From Dactylis glomerata (lineage: Eukaryota > Streptophyta > Magnoliopsida > Poales > Poaceae), in NCBI GenBank assembly GCA_007115705.1, contig QXEO01000236.1:4809434-4873433 (forward strand): a stretch of 64,000 nucleotides of DNA. Direction: 5' to 3'. This document shows, in pieces, positions 44,458 through 56,231 of the stretch. The notes beneath the pieces are model-generated. The model saw only the letters and a list, made by a program, of their open reading frames with translations. It was not told the DNA's origin and ran no database searches. Positions within the stretch are counted from its first letter, which is position 1. Each line of letters begins with the position of its first letter. The position numbers were made by a program, and so were the translations under genes.

Positions 44458-46746
44458 TGATACGTCTCTAACATATCTATAATTTTTGATGCTCCATGCT
44501 TGTTTTTACACCATTTGCTTGTGTTTCGTTACACTTCGTGGTATTTTTATGCATTTTCTGGAACTAACCTATTAACGAGATGCCATAGTGCCAGTTCCCT
44601 GCTTTCTGCTATTTTTGTGTTTCAGAAAAGTTACACATGAAATATTCTTGGAATTGGACGAACCAAAAGCCAGGCGTCCAGAAATTTACCGAAGCTTCCA
44701 GAGAACCGAAGAGGAGACGGAGAGGAGCCACTGGTGGGCCACACCACCAGGGGGCGTGGCCTAGGGCTGGCCCGCGCCCCCCTATGGTGAGCCCCACCAG
44801 GTCCACTTCTGACGCCGCCTCTTCGCCTATAAAGACCCCCTGACGGGAAAAACCTAAAAGACACAATCACTTTTCTAGAATACATTGCGATCCACCGCCG
44901 CCGTCGACCCGAGATCGGGAGGGTCCAGAAGCTCTTCCCGGCACCCTGCCGGAGAGGGGAATCACCACCGGAAGTCTTCTTCATCGCCATGCTTGCCTCC
45001 GGCGCGATGAGTGAGTAGTCTACCTTGGACTATGGGTCCATAGCAGTAGCTAGTTGGTTGTCTTCTCCACCATGTGCTTCATGTTTAGATCTCGTGAGCT
45101 GCTTTACATGATCGAGATCACCATTATGTAATTCTACATGTTGTGTTTGTTGGGATCCGATGAATATTGGTGTTATGATTGAGTTGATGTACTGAATTTT
45201 ATCTTATGTAATTCCTGCAATTTTCCTCTTTTGCTTTTTGATACGTCTCCAACGTATCTATAATTTTTGATGCTCTATGCTTGTTTTTATACCATTTGCC
45301 TATTGTTTCGTTACACTTAGTGGCACTTTTATGCATTTTCCGGAACTAACCAATTAACGAGTTGCCACAGTGCCAGTTCCCTGTTTTCTGCTGTTTTTGT
45401 GTTTCAGAGTGATACACAGGAAATATTCTCGGAATTGGACGAAACAAGTTCCTGAAGTCTTATTTTACCCATAAGCTTCCAGAGATCCGAAGGAGAGCCG
45501 GAGGGGGGCCACCAGGGCCCCACACGCAGGGGCGGCGCGGCCAGGCCCCTGGCCGCGCGGGCCCCGCGTGAGGGCGCCTGGCTCCCCCTCTGACATCGCC
45601 CCTTCGCCTATAAAGACCCTCCGACGGAAAAAACCTAAGTACCCGATCAGATTTCCAGAACACATCGCGATCCGCCGCCACCGTCGACCCGAAGATCGGG
45701 AGGGTCCAGAAGCTCTTCCCGGCACCCTGCCGGAGAGGGGAATCGCCACCGAAGGTCTTCTTCATCGCCATTCTTGCCTCCGGAGTGATGAGTGAGTAAT
45801 CTACCTTGGACTATGGGTCCATAGCAGTAGCTAGATGGTTGTCTTCTCCACCATGTGCTTCATGTTTAGATCTCATGAGCTGCCATACATGATTGAGATC
45901 ACCGTTATGTAATTCTACATGTTTGGTTTGTTGGGATCCGATGAATATTGGTGTTTATGATTAAGTTGTTGTACTGAATTATATCTTTTGTTATCTCTAT
46001 GTTGTTTATGATCTTGCATGCTCTCCGTTGTTAGTAGCTATCTTGGCCGAGTAGTTGCTAGTGACTCCAAGAGGGGGTATTTATGCTCGATAGTGGGTTC
46101 ATGCCTCTATTTAATCTAGGGGAGTGACAGAAACCTCTAAGGTTGTAGATGTGTTGTTGCTACTAGGGAGAAAACAACATTCATATACTCAAGGGCATAT
46201 GCTTTGTTTACATTACACACTTTGCTTAATGCAGTTATCTGTTGTTCGCAACTTAATACTTGTGGAGTTCTCGGATTGATTCACCACAAGTGGATTATTA
46301 GTCATAGATGTAGTTGGATGGCGGTCTATGTATCTTGTTGTAATGCCCAGAGTAAATCTTATAGTGATCCTCTCGACATATGCACGTTGTCTTTATTCTA
46401 TCAATTGCCCAATTGTAATTTGTTTACCCAGCATGTGTTATTTTATCTTATGGAGAGACACCACTAGTGAACTATGGACCCCGGTCCTATTTCCTTTATA
46501 TTGCTATCACCTGTTTACTTTACTCGCATTGTTTACTTTACTTGCAAACTACTATCATTTTCCACTCGATACGTTCATTCCTTTGTTTCAAGCAAACCGG
46601 TGAGATTGACAACCTCATCGTAAGTTGGGAACAAAGTATTTGGTTGTGTTGTGTGCAGGTTCCACGTTGCCACTCGCAAAGCAAAGCTTGGACGAAGCGC
46701 CCTATAAATTGTCCGAAGCTGTCGCGAAGCTAGCAAGCATCACCTA
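44458..46746 (+). repeat. Gypsy-4 5' LTR, broken and patched, 3' end missing
   Basis: Positions 44458-45209 and about 45996-46746 match the 3' LTR at 52704-54210. Between them lies sequence of the Gypsy-2 LTR subfamily. The LTR stops at GCAAGCATCACCT and the last 170 bp or so are absent. Confidence 0.85.
45212..45995 (+). repeat. Patch copied from the Gypsy-2 insertion locus (29648-about 30430)
   Basis: The patch starts with 27 bp that flank Gypsy-2 at 29648-29674 (intron sequence of the Gypsy-3 antisense gene), followed by the start of the Gypsy-2 5' LTR. At positions where the two Gypsy-2 LTRs differ it carries the 5' LTR state in many cases. The right border cannot be placed exactly because both LTR subfamilies are identical from about 45990 to 46110. 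Confidence 0.85.
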
Positions 46747-47591
46747 TAAGTGTGTCACCCTACGGTTCGTGAATAACATGGACATGATCGAGACTCCTCT
46801 CCGATCAATAATCATTAGCGGGATCTGGAAATCCATGATGACTCCCACTTACTCAACGATAAACTAGTGATCGTGTGAACCTTTAACGAACATAGTTAAT
46901 TCCTTTTGTCTCACGATATTATTACTTGTCCGAGATCCGATCATTTGGTATCAACCATACCTAGTTCGATCCCGTTCCCGACAAGTCTCTTTACTCGTTC
47001 CGTGATAATGCATTCCTATGACCTAGTCACATGCTTGCAAGCGATTCTAATGCAACATCACCGAGAAGGGCCCAGAGAATATCTTCCCGTCATCGGGTCG
47101 GACAAATTCCACTCTTGATCCATGAGCCTCAACTAATACTTTTAGAATACCCAAATCAACCTTTATAATCACCCTGTGATGGTGTGACGTTTGATATCAT
47201 CAAAGCACTCTTCCGGTATCAGTGATTAACATGATCTCATGGTCTGAGGATTAGAACTATTTCATATGAGTTTGATATAGCAATGAACTTGATGACTTGA
47301 TCGTATTGCTAATCTTACTATGGGTGTGAGTGTTCATCACATCATTCTTCTAATGATATGACCCCGTTATTAACAACATCCAATGTTCATGATCAGGAAA
47401 CCTTGATCATCGGTTAATCAACGAGCTAGTATAAAAGAGAGGCATTACTAGGAACCTTTTATAGTTTATTAATCACACAAGTATTAATGTTTCTGATTAA
47501 TACAATTCTAGCATGAGAAATAAACATTTATCATAAACATGGAATATGATAATAACCACTTTATTATTGCCTCTCGGGCATATTCCCTTCA
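46747..47591 (-). mobile_element. Truncated Copia LTR of the Copia-1 family
   Basis: On the minus strand it starts TGAAGGGAATATGCCC at 47591 and is nearly identical to the first 840 bp or so of the Copia-1 3' LTR (6436-7275). The second half of the LTR is missing, and so is the adjoining part of Gypsy-4, so an insertion followed by a deletion is likely. Confidence 0.88.
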
Positions 47592-47702
47592 GTTTTTAGT
47601 TTTGCTTTTACTTTTTTTTACTTGCATCATTTTATCAAAAACACACAAAAAATTAGTATCCTTTGTAGTTGTTTTTACTTGTCTGCTTTTAGTTTTGCTA
47701 GA

Positions 47703-49301
47703 ATGGCTACTCCTGAAAACACCAAGTTGTGTGACTTTACTAGCACGAATAATAGTGATTTTATCTGCACTCCTATTGTGCCACCTGCTCCTGCTGCAAA
47801 TTTTTATGAGATTAAGCCTGCTTTGTTGAACCTTGTTATGAAAGAGCAATTTTCTGGTACCAGTACTGATGATGCTGCAGCTCATCTCAACAATTTTGTT
47901 GATCTATGTGAGATGCAAAAGTATGAGAATGTTGATGGTGATATTATTAAGCTTAAGTTGTTTCCTTTTTCTTTGAGAGGAAAAGCTAAGGATTGGTTGC
48001 TATCTTTACCTAAAAATAGTATTGATTCATGGGCTAAGTGTAAGGATGCTTTTATTGGTAGATACTATCCTCCTGCTAAGATTATAGCTTTGCGTAGCAA
48101 TATTATGAAGTTTAGTCAGTTTGATAATGAACATGTTGCTCAAGCTTGGGAAAGAATGAAATCTATAATAAAGAATTGTCCCACTCATGGACTGACTACT
48201 TGGATGATTGTTCAAACTTTTTATGCAGGATTGAATTTTTCTTCAAGGAACCTACGCGATTCAGCTGCTAGAGGCACTTTCATGTCCCTTACCTTGGGCG
48301 CCGCAACAAAGCTTCTCGACAATATGATGGTAAATTACTCTGAATGGTACACCGAGAGAGCTCCACAAGGTAAGAAGGTAAATTTTGTTGAGGAAACCTC
48401 TTCCTTGAGTGATAAGATTGATGCTATTATGCTTATGATTTCTAATGATAGGACTCATATGGATCCTAATAATGTTCCTTTGGCCTCTTTGGTTGCTCAA
48501 GAAGAGCATGTTGATGTAAACTTTATTAGAAATAATAATTTTAACAACAATGCTTATAGGGACAATTTTGCTAGTAACAATTATAGGCCGTATTCTTCTA
48601 CCAATGGTAATGGTTATGGTAACTCTTATGGTAATTCCTCCAACAACACTAGGGCCGCGCCCTCCGAGCTTGAGGTAATGCTCAAGGACTTCATCAGTAA
48701 GCAAAATGCTTTTAACAAGTCTGTTGAGGAAAAGTTAGGAAAAATTATATTCTTGCTTCTAAAGTTGATAGCCTTGCTCATGATGTTGAACTTCTGAAAT
48801 TAAAAGTGTTGCCTAATGAGGTGAAAGAGAACAATGTTTTTGCCACTGCTAATGCTATCCAAGTTAGAATTGATGAAAATGTTAGGATGCTAGCAGAATT
48901 GCATGCCAGGTGGGAAAGAGAAGATGAGATGGCTAGAAAGATGAAGGTATGTACCATTACTACCTCTAATGATGTTATTCCTAATGCTAGCAATCCTCTT
49001 ACTTTGATTGGTGTAGAGAAAACTCCTACTCCTAGTGTTAAAAAGCCCAAAACAGCTAAAACTTTTTCTCAAAAGAGTGCTGAAATTTTTCGGAGTGTAG
49101 GAGATGATAGCTCTATTTCCTTTAATGATTTTGATATTGATGGCTGCAATATATCTGAAGTTAATTTGTTCTTGCAAAAGCTTGCTTTGACTCCCAATGC
49201 TAGTTCTTTAAATATTACTTTTACTAAGCATATTACCAATGCTCTCATGAAAATTAGGGATAAAAAGTTGAAGCAAAAAAGCTTCTATTCCCAAGAAATT
49301 A
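47703..49301 (+). pseudogene. Gypsy-4 gag with a frameshift
   Basis: The likely start is the methionine at 47703 (MATPENTKLC). A plant Gypsy capsid region spans residues 60-200, including LRGKAKDWLLSLPKNSIDSW and FIGRYYPPAK. An Asn/Tyr/Gly-rich tract lies near residues 275-315. Near 48748 the frame shifts: the following frame continues YILASKVDSLAHDVELL into 48806-49327. A second shift near 49300 leads into the protease. There is no CCHC knuckle. The leader up to the start codon matches Gypsy-2. Confidence 0.8.
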
Positions 49302-49766
49302 GAAGATGGTTGGGAACCCATCATTGATATACATGTTAATGGTTTTGATTGCCATGCTTTATGTGATCTAGGTGCTAGTATTTCTATTATGCCTAGAAAA
49401 ATTTATGACATGCTTGATTTACCACCGCTTGAAAAGTGTTATTATGATGTTCCTATTGCGGATGTTGCTAAGAAGAAACCTTTGGGAAGGATTAATGATG
49501 ATCTTATTATGGTTAACAATAACCTTGTTCCCGTTGATTTTCTTGTCATGGATGTTGAATGCAATGCTTCATGTCCTATTATTTTGGGAAGACCTTTTCT
49601 TCGAACTGTAGGTGCCATCATTGATATGAGGGAAGGCACTATCAAATATCAATTTCCACTCAAGAAAGGTATGGAACACTTCCCTATAAAGAGAAAGAAA
49701 TTACTTTTTGACTCTATTCTTAGATCAAATTATGAGCTTGATGCTTCATCGCTTGATATTACTTGA
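49302..49766 (+). CDS. Gypsy-4 aspartic protease, terminal domain of the polyprotein
   Basis: The frame reads DIHVNGFDCHALCDLGASIS, where DLGAS is the active-site motif, and later CPIILGRPFLRTVGAIID. It ends SSLDIT with a stop, directly followed by the non-coding region shared with Gypsy-1 and -2. No reverse transcriptase follows. It is expressed only if the frameshifts upstream are absent in the source copy. Confidence 0.72.
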   Translation, partial: EDGWEPIIDIHVNGFDCHALCDLGASISIMPRKIYDMLDLPPLEKCYYDVPIADVAKKKPLGRINDDLIMVNNNLVPVDFLVMDVECNASCPIILGRPFLRTVGAIIDMREGTIKYQFPLKKGMEHFPIKRKKLLFDSILRSNYELDASSLDIT

Positions 49767-52689
49767 TTCGCATTTTCTGCGCCTAGCTCAAAGGCGTTAA
49801 AGAAAAGCACTCTTGGGAGATAACCCAATATTTTTACATTCAGTTATTTTTCTTTTATTTGAGTCTTGGAAGTTATTACTACTGTAATAACCTCTCCTTA
49901 TCCTTTTTATTTCGTTTTTGTGCCAAGAGAAGCCTCTAATTTGAGTGAGGTAAGATTCGGGGATGTTGCTGTCCTGAAACCGTTTTTAGTGCTGCACCGT
50001 AAAAATTTGTGAAAATTCTCAGAATATCTTTTGGACCTGCGATTTCTTGTGCATATGCCCTAGGTTATATCCAAACTTTCATTAGTTGAAAACTTTTTTA
50101 TTTGAGCAACAGAAAACCCGGTAAAAATTCGACCATTGTTAGCTGTTCTGTTTTGACAGATTTCTGCCAATATTTGTGTTTGCCGCTTTATCGCTTTCTT
50201 TTTTAGTTCTTTTGATGACGGAACTTTTGGGGAAGTTGCTACAGTAGTATATGCTTTATATGTGGTGGTTTTGAGTTGCAACCTGAAGCAAAAAGGGTTG
50301 ATTCAATATTATGCTTACACTAATGTTGCTAATAGATTTGTGTTTAGTTTTGTATGAAGGAAGTTTTCAAGTGTAGGGATTGGAGAATGATGAGATGAGT
50401 TGAAGAATGGACAAAAGCTCAAGCTTGGGGATGCCCATGTGACCCCAAGAAATATCCAAGAGGTACAAGCGTCGAAGCTTGGGGATGCCCCCGAGGCACC
50501 CCTTCTTCATCGGCAAAAATCAGGTCACCTTTCAACACACTATATTTTTATTGCTTCATGCATTATGCGTTTTTCTTGGAGCGTCAGTTGTTTTATTTTT
50601 TAGTTTTGTTTAGTTTTGTTTGCTGCAATAAATGGTTGGACCCTAACAAATTCCTTTTGGAGAAGTTGCCTTGCTTTTCATTTGTCAAGAACACTCCGTT
50701 TTTCACTCTTATCGTTTCAACTAGTGTTCTTCTTTTTCTAGAATTGTGTTTAGCTTTTATTTTTCGCCTTGATTTTTGTTCAGATCTTGTTATATCTTTG
50801 CATCAAGGTGTGTTTTGACCTCTGGTCCATGTTGGTTTTCATCAAAATAGTTGTTTATAAAAAGTTCAAATGGTGTTGGAAAAGAGAAAAAGCTTTATGC
50901 AAAAAAGTGGTACAAGAAGGAGCTTGTGTAGACTGCGGCCTAGGATTTTGCATGTCGTGCTTGATATCTTTTTGATAGTATTATTAGTGGTTTTGCTGTA
51001 GCATGACTTGTCTCAAATGACTGAGATTGCTTAATGAGCCTTTGAAAAAATCATGTGTTGTTTTAATTATTTGGAAGCATTATTTTGGTTTTCTCCTTTG
51101 ATGCTTTATTGGTGTTGACTTGGCGCATGCTCACACATGTTAGACTCATACAAAGTTTCCATTGCCTCTATGATCATTTAGTTTTTGACTTTTGATGCCA
51201 TCTTATGCTTCTTTTAATGTCGCTTTGTCGCTATGCATGATTATGGCCGTTATTGCTCTCTTGGTTGGTCGCTCCCAGTCTTTTGCTAGCCCTCATTTTG
51301 TACTGAGTATGAGCTCTACTCGTGCATCCAACTCCTAAAAACAAAGTTGTTCCAAAGTGTCCACCATACATACTTATTAGCAATTTGCTATTCCAAAGTA
51401 CATTTGACTTGCTTTTATCTATCCTTCAAATTAAACTCTTTTTGGTGTAATGCGAAAATTGGTCAGTAAAGCTCTCACGAACCTGATGGCACACTTTACT
51501 TTTCTTGTTTTAAAATTTTGACATTGTGGCTCTCTTATATTGAGTTGTTATGCTTGTAAGTTGTAAGTTGGAAATTAGCCCAGCCATGCCGTCATGGGGC
51601 AAGCTTTCAACATTGCACTATCTTTCATTTGAGTTGATATCGTGATCTTTTATTTATGGATACTCGCGGTGTGAAATGAATTGGGAATCTTGCGGGATCA
51701 TGGAGTTTGTATACGTGTTAGAGAAACGCCTGGGCCGCTAATCTAAGCCATGCATAATTCATGGTGGAAATTTACAGCATGCCTATAGTGAACATTCGAC
51801 GACGCATCTCACAATAAAAAGCTATACCAATGGTAAATAAAAGAGATGCCAAGGTGTTCATTGTCAGTTTGTCCTATCATTTTAATATGGGCTTGTTCCA
51901 TGTCATCGGGCACGGAGGTACCCTATTGGCGGTTCTCGATGATATGTGTATACTTACAATGACAAGAGCTTGCTTGGGACTCTAAGTAAAGTAGCATGAG
52001 GTTTGGGTATTCGTACTTCACGGGACACGAGGTTTTCAACTTATGATTTGTCAAGCATATGCATCATAAGTGTACTCGCATTAACTTTAACCATTCAAGA
52101 TGCTTATGATGGGGGCAATGAGAGCTCAAAGTCGGTAAGTACCATATTTTTTGAAGGTTTATAAAACTTGCAATCACTGCTTCCCTCCGCGAAGGGCCTT
52201 TCTTTTACTTTTATGTTGAGTCTCCACCTTCTACCTTTATGCACCGTCTAAGAGAGCATAGTTGTCATTCTGAGTATAATGTGGATTGTCCCAAAGTTTT
52301 AATTGATTGATTCATATTGTTGGTTTCACTTGTTCTTAAATTATTTGTATCTAGTCGCCCTCTTAAACTTGAAGGTGTCCTATGCATTTATGTTTTGCTA
52401 CTTCATGAGGGACAAGCTGAAAACCATTTGTATGTTTTTCCTTATGATTTGAACACACGTTTGACTTTCATTGTTTCATTTTCATGATCTTTGGTTTGTG
52501 TTCTTTTTGATGTTATAATATGGTTGCTAAGTTTCTTCTATCAAGACTATATCTTTCATGCCCATGTTTTAAGTTCTTTTGATCCCAGCGCACAACGCTT
52601 ACATAGATGATCAAGATTGTGTAGGTGTATATCACCTCAAAAATTATTTCTTTTGTTATCACTTACCTACTCGAGGACGAGCAGGAGTT
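49767..52689 (+). other. Gypsy-4 conserved non-coding 3' region
   Basis: This is colinear with 32079-34999. AAGCTTGGGGATGCC motifs lie at 50421 and 50475. Short frames here are not maintained between copies. Confidence 0.7.
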
Positions 52690-52703
52690 AAGCTTGGGGA
52701 TGC
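52690..52703 (+). other. Gypsy-4 polypurine tract
   Basis: AAGCTTGGGGATGC lies directly before the 3' LTR start TGATACGG. Confidence 0.8.
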
Positions 52704-54381
52704 TGATACGGCTCTAACATATCTATAATTTTTGATGCTCCATGCTTGTTTTTACACCATTTGCTTGTGTTTCGTTACACTTCGTGGCATTTTTATGCAT
52801 TTTCTGGAACTAACCTATTAATGAGATGCCATAGTGCTAGTTCCCTGTTTTTTGCTATTTTTGTGTTTCAGAAAAGTTACACAGGAAATATTCTTGGAAT
52901 TGGACGAACCAAAAGCCAGGCGTCCAGAAATTTACCGAAGCTTCCAGAGAACCGAAGAGGAGACGGAGAGGAGCCACTGGTGGGCCACACCACCAGGGGG
53001 CGTGGCCTAGGGCTGGCCCGCGCCCCCCTATGGTGAGCCCCACCAGGTCCACTTCTGACGCCGCCTCTTCGCCTATAAAGACCCCCCGACGGGAAAAACC
53101 TAAAAGACCCGATCACTTTTCCAGAATACATCGCGATCCACCGCCGCCGTCGACCCAAGATCGGGAGGGTCCAGAAGCTCTTCCCGGCACCCTGCCGGAG
53201 AGGGGAATCGCCACCGGAGGTCTTCTTCATCGCCATGCTTGCCTCCGGCGCGATGAGTGAGTAGTCTACCTTGGACTATGGGTCCATAGCAGTAGCTAGT
53301 TGGTTGTCTTCTCCACCATGTGCTTCATGTTTAGATCTCGTGAGCTGCTTTACATGATCGAGATCACTGTTATGTAATTCTACATGTTGTGTTTGTTGGG
53401 ATCCGATGAATATTGGTGTTATGATTGAGTTGATGTACTGAATTTTATCTTATGTTATCTCTATGTTGTTTATGATCTTGCATGCTCTCCGTTGTTAGTA
53501 GCTATCTTGGCCGAGTAGTTGCTAGTGACTCCAAGAGGGGGTATTTATGCTCGATAGTGGGTTCATGCCTCTATTTAATCTGGGGGAGTGACAGAAACCT
53601 CTAAGGTTGTAGATGTGCTGTTGCTACTAGGGAGAAAACAACATTCATATGCTCAAGGGCATATGCTTTGTTTACATTACACACTTTGCTTAATGCAGTT
53701 ATCTGTTGTTCGTAACTTAATACTTGTGGAGTTCTCGGATTGATTCACCACAAGTGGATTATTAGTCATAGATGCAGTTGGATGGCGGTCTATGTATCTT
53801 GTTGTAATGCCCAGAGTAAATCTTATAGTGATCCTCTCGACATATGCACGTTGTCTTTATTCTATCAATTGCCCAACTGTAATTTGTTTACCCAGCATGT
53901 GTTATTTTATCTTATGAAGAGACACCACTAGTGAACTATGGACCCCGGTCCTATTTCCTTTATATTGCTATCATCTGTTTACTTTACTCGCATTGTTTAC
54001 TTTACTTGCAAACTACTATCATTTTCCACTCGATACGTTCATTCCTTTGTTTCAAGCAAACCGGTGAGATTGACAACCTCATCGTAAGTTAGGAACAAAG
54101 TATTTGGTTGTGTTGTGTGCAGGTTCCACGTTGCCACTCGCAAAGCAAAGCTTGGACAAAGCGCCCTATAAATTGTCTGAAGCTGTCGCGAAGCTAGCAA
54201 GCATCACCTTCTGGAGTATTGTCTTTTTTCCTCCTGGACGATTAAACCTTGGTTTTATAACTGAGGGAAAACTTGCTGTTATATTCATCAAACCTTCTCT
54301 TGGGGTTTCCAACTGGCCGGTCATTTACTTCATCAACTACACGTCAACAAGTTTTCTGGCACCATCATCATCGCGCCATCA
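52704..54381 (+). repeat. Gypsy-4 3' LTR (1678 bp)
   Basis: It starts TGATACGGCTCTAACATATC and ends CGCGCCATCA before the GGAAT duplication. TATAAA lies at 53074-53079. Confidence 0.87.
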
Positions 54382-54386
54382 GGAAT

Positions 54387-55177
54387 ATAAGATGAGTGTT
54401 GGTTCTAGTGGTGGGCTCTGCATATATAGCCATCACTCAAATAATTCACAAGTGGTGGGCCCTATCGGTCAGCGAGAAATGCCTCAGCAGCCAGCCCGAA
54501 GTGTTTGACATTTCTATAGCATCAGACCCAATTTTAGCGTCGCTTAGAATGCACAACGCAATGGTTTTTGCCTCTATTCTCCGGGCGCAACATTAATGTG
54601 CGTCGGTGTTTCTTTCCACCTACTACAACATAATTATTTGCCACTAAGGTATCTAGCATGACACATACGGATCCACTGTCCCTGGTAGTTGCCTGCAAAG
54701 CCCATCCACCAGTTAAAATACTTTTGGTGAGAAGTTTTGCTTGTGCCGGCCAAAAACCCGTCGGGCATGGGGGGAGGTTTTTTTATAGTGTTAGGTGTTT
54801 GTTGTGAATTTGTACTATGCAAGTTTGTGAAGACTAGGGTTTTATTGCAAGTTGGTGAAGACTATGGTTTTTATTGTGAATTGATACTAGGGTTTTATTG
54901 TGAATTCAATGAAACATGCAGGGAAGGTGTTAGATGGACTAGGGTTTAGCAAGTTTGTAAAGAGTAGTCTTTTATTGAGAACAAAATAAAATATGCAAGG
55001 TATGGGTTAAGGGGACTAGAGTTTAGCAAATTTGTGAAGGAAGTTTTCATTTTCTTTGCATCAAAAATCACTTTTCCATTTTCGGAGTGCCAAAAATGCA
55101 TATTTGTGTGTATTAGTAGGGATGTAAATGGATAGGATAATTTTTGTACCAAATCCATCGCTGAATTCATTTTTAAG
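54387..55177. repeat. Intergenic DNA with imperfect direct repeats
   Basis: Around 54820-55040 the phrase GAAGACTAGGGTTTTATTG and variants occur several times at 30-100 bp spacing, with AAACATGCAGG-type segments between. I see no gene in the rest. Confidence 0.5.
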
Positions 55178-55320
55178 AATGCATTGTTATCTCTACTACT
55201 ATGGTTCCATTGGTGATCTTCAATATCTTCTTCACGACTTGAGATCATCTTCTTATTGTCTTGTGCAGCTAGGCACCCATCTTTCTTGCTCAACCGATGA
55301 GAGCCATGTAATGATGTACC

Positions 55321-56223
55321 ATGATCCATAATGTTAATAAATCTAGCTTTGTTAAAAAAAGACCATTTTTTATTATTTATAATGATGTTCCTGAGTTTTC
55401 CTCTTTGCAAACAGGTAGTAATCTCAGTGATAATATGGCAACTCAGCCGAGGTCTCCCATTGCTAAAAAAGATCACGTAACAGGTTCGTATATGTCCATG
55501 TGTTTGGAGAAACAGCTTTCCTTTAATGACTCTGGGCTATGCAATGGTGTGCATAAAGTGCAGAAAGTGGCTAGCGACGCTTGCATATCTAACTTATTAC
55601 CTTCTTCTTCTTTTCAAGAAGGTTCTGCTGATGGTTCAAAAAGATCTGGAACCGGGTTTTTTTTGGGTAATCGTTCATTGATGGACGATGTGGTGTCATT
55701 TGGTGGTTTGGCACCTCCTTCACTGGACTTCCGCTCTAGTGACCGAATCAAACATCAAGGAAATGCAGATGCTACTCAAATGGAGCGTGCTCAACAATTG
55801 GCAAAGGCCAAAGAGAATGCTTTATATTCAGGTACAAAGTCAATCTCAAAATATTCTTTGTCGTCTATCTCTGATAATGTTTTTGCACACCGAGCTAAAA
55901 AACTTGGGGTTACTTTTGGAGCGACTAGCAGCCAAGTAGATGAAACAATTGCCCACATGAAAAGTATAGATAACAAGAGAACACTGATTGTGCTTAACAA
56001 AAATTTAGAAGAAAAGAAAACAGAGAGTTTTAATCAAACTTCGGAGGCATTTGAAAAGGCTACGGATTTATCTGCAGACCTCTGTGTTGAAGAAAACCAG
56101 GCTGAGGAGGAGAAAGATATTTTAAAAGAGAAGAAATTTAAAAAAGTAAATAAAGGAATAGAGAAAGTAGTACCAACCGTGGTACGCCGAAGTGGCAGAC
56201 TTCGTAAAAACCGTGTCTACTAA
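55321..56223 (+). CDS. LINE ORF1, C-terminal portion (300 codons)
   Basis: The frame lies directly upstream of ORF2 and ends VVRRSGRLRKNRVY. Plant L1 ORF1 proteins normally begin with a DUF4283-type RNA-binding domain and a CCHC knuckle; neither is here, and stops lie just before 55321. So this is a truncated or degraded ORF1. The remaining part is Lys/Glu-rich and unstructured-looking, apart from a helical segment near residue 200. Confidence 0.6.
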   Translation: MIHNVNKSSFVKKRPFFIIYNDVPEFSSLQTGSNLSDNMATQPRSPIAKKDHVTGSYMSMCLEKQLSFNDSGLCNGVHKVQKVASDACISNLLPSSSFQEGSADGSKRSGTGFFLGNRSLMDDVVSFGGLAPPSLDFRSSDRIKHQGNADATQMERAQQLAKAKENALYSGTKSISKYSLSSISDNVFAHRAKKLGVTFGATSSQVDETIAHMKSIDNKRTLIVLNKNLEEKKTESFNQTSEAFEKATDLSADLCVEENQAEEEKDILKEKKFKKVNKGIEKVVPTVVRRSGRLRKNRVY

Positions 56224-56231
56224 TTTTTCTC

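Larger units (their letters stand above)
44458..54381 (+). mobile_element. Gypsy-4: gag-protease non-autonomous Gypsy element, rearranged
   Basis: The outer boundaries are fixed by the 5-bp duplication GGAAT (44453-44457 and 54382-54386) next to TG and CA ends. The LTRs are a second subfamily of the Gypsy-1/-2 LTR. The 5' LTR contains a copied patch from Gypsy-2, and its 3' end plus the primer site have been lost where a truncated Copia LTR now lies. The interior encodes gag and protease with two frameshifts, then the shared non-coding 3' region. Over 752 bp I count 17 LTR differences (about 2.3%). Confidence 0.88.

Noticed and set aside
54355..54381. Primer-binding site after the Gypsy-4 3' LTR (TTTTCTGGCACC resembles TTTTCTGGCGCC)
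   Set aside because: The GGAAT target duplication places the LTR end at 54381, so this lies inside the LTR. It may be a decayed captured primer site like that of Gypsy-1, but the match is short.
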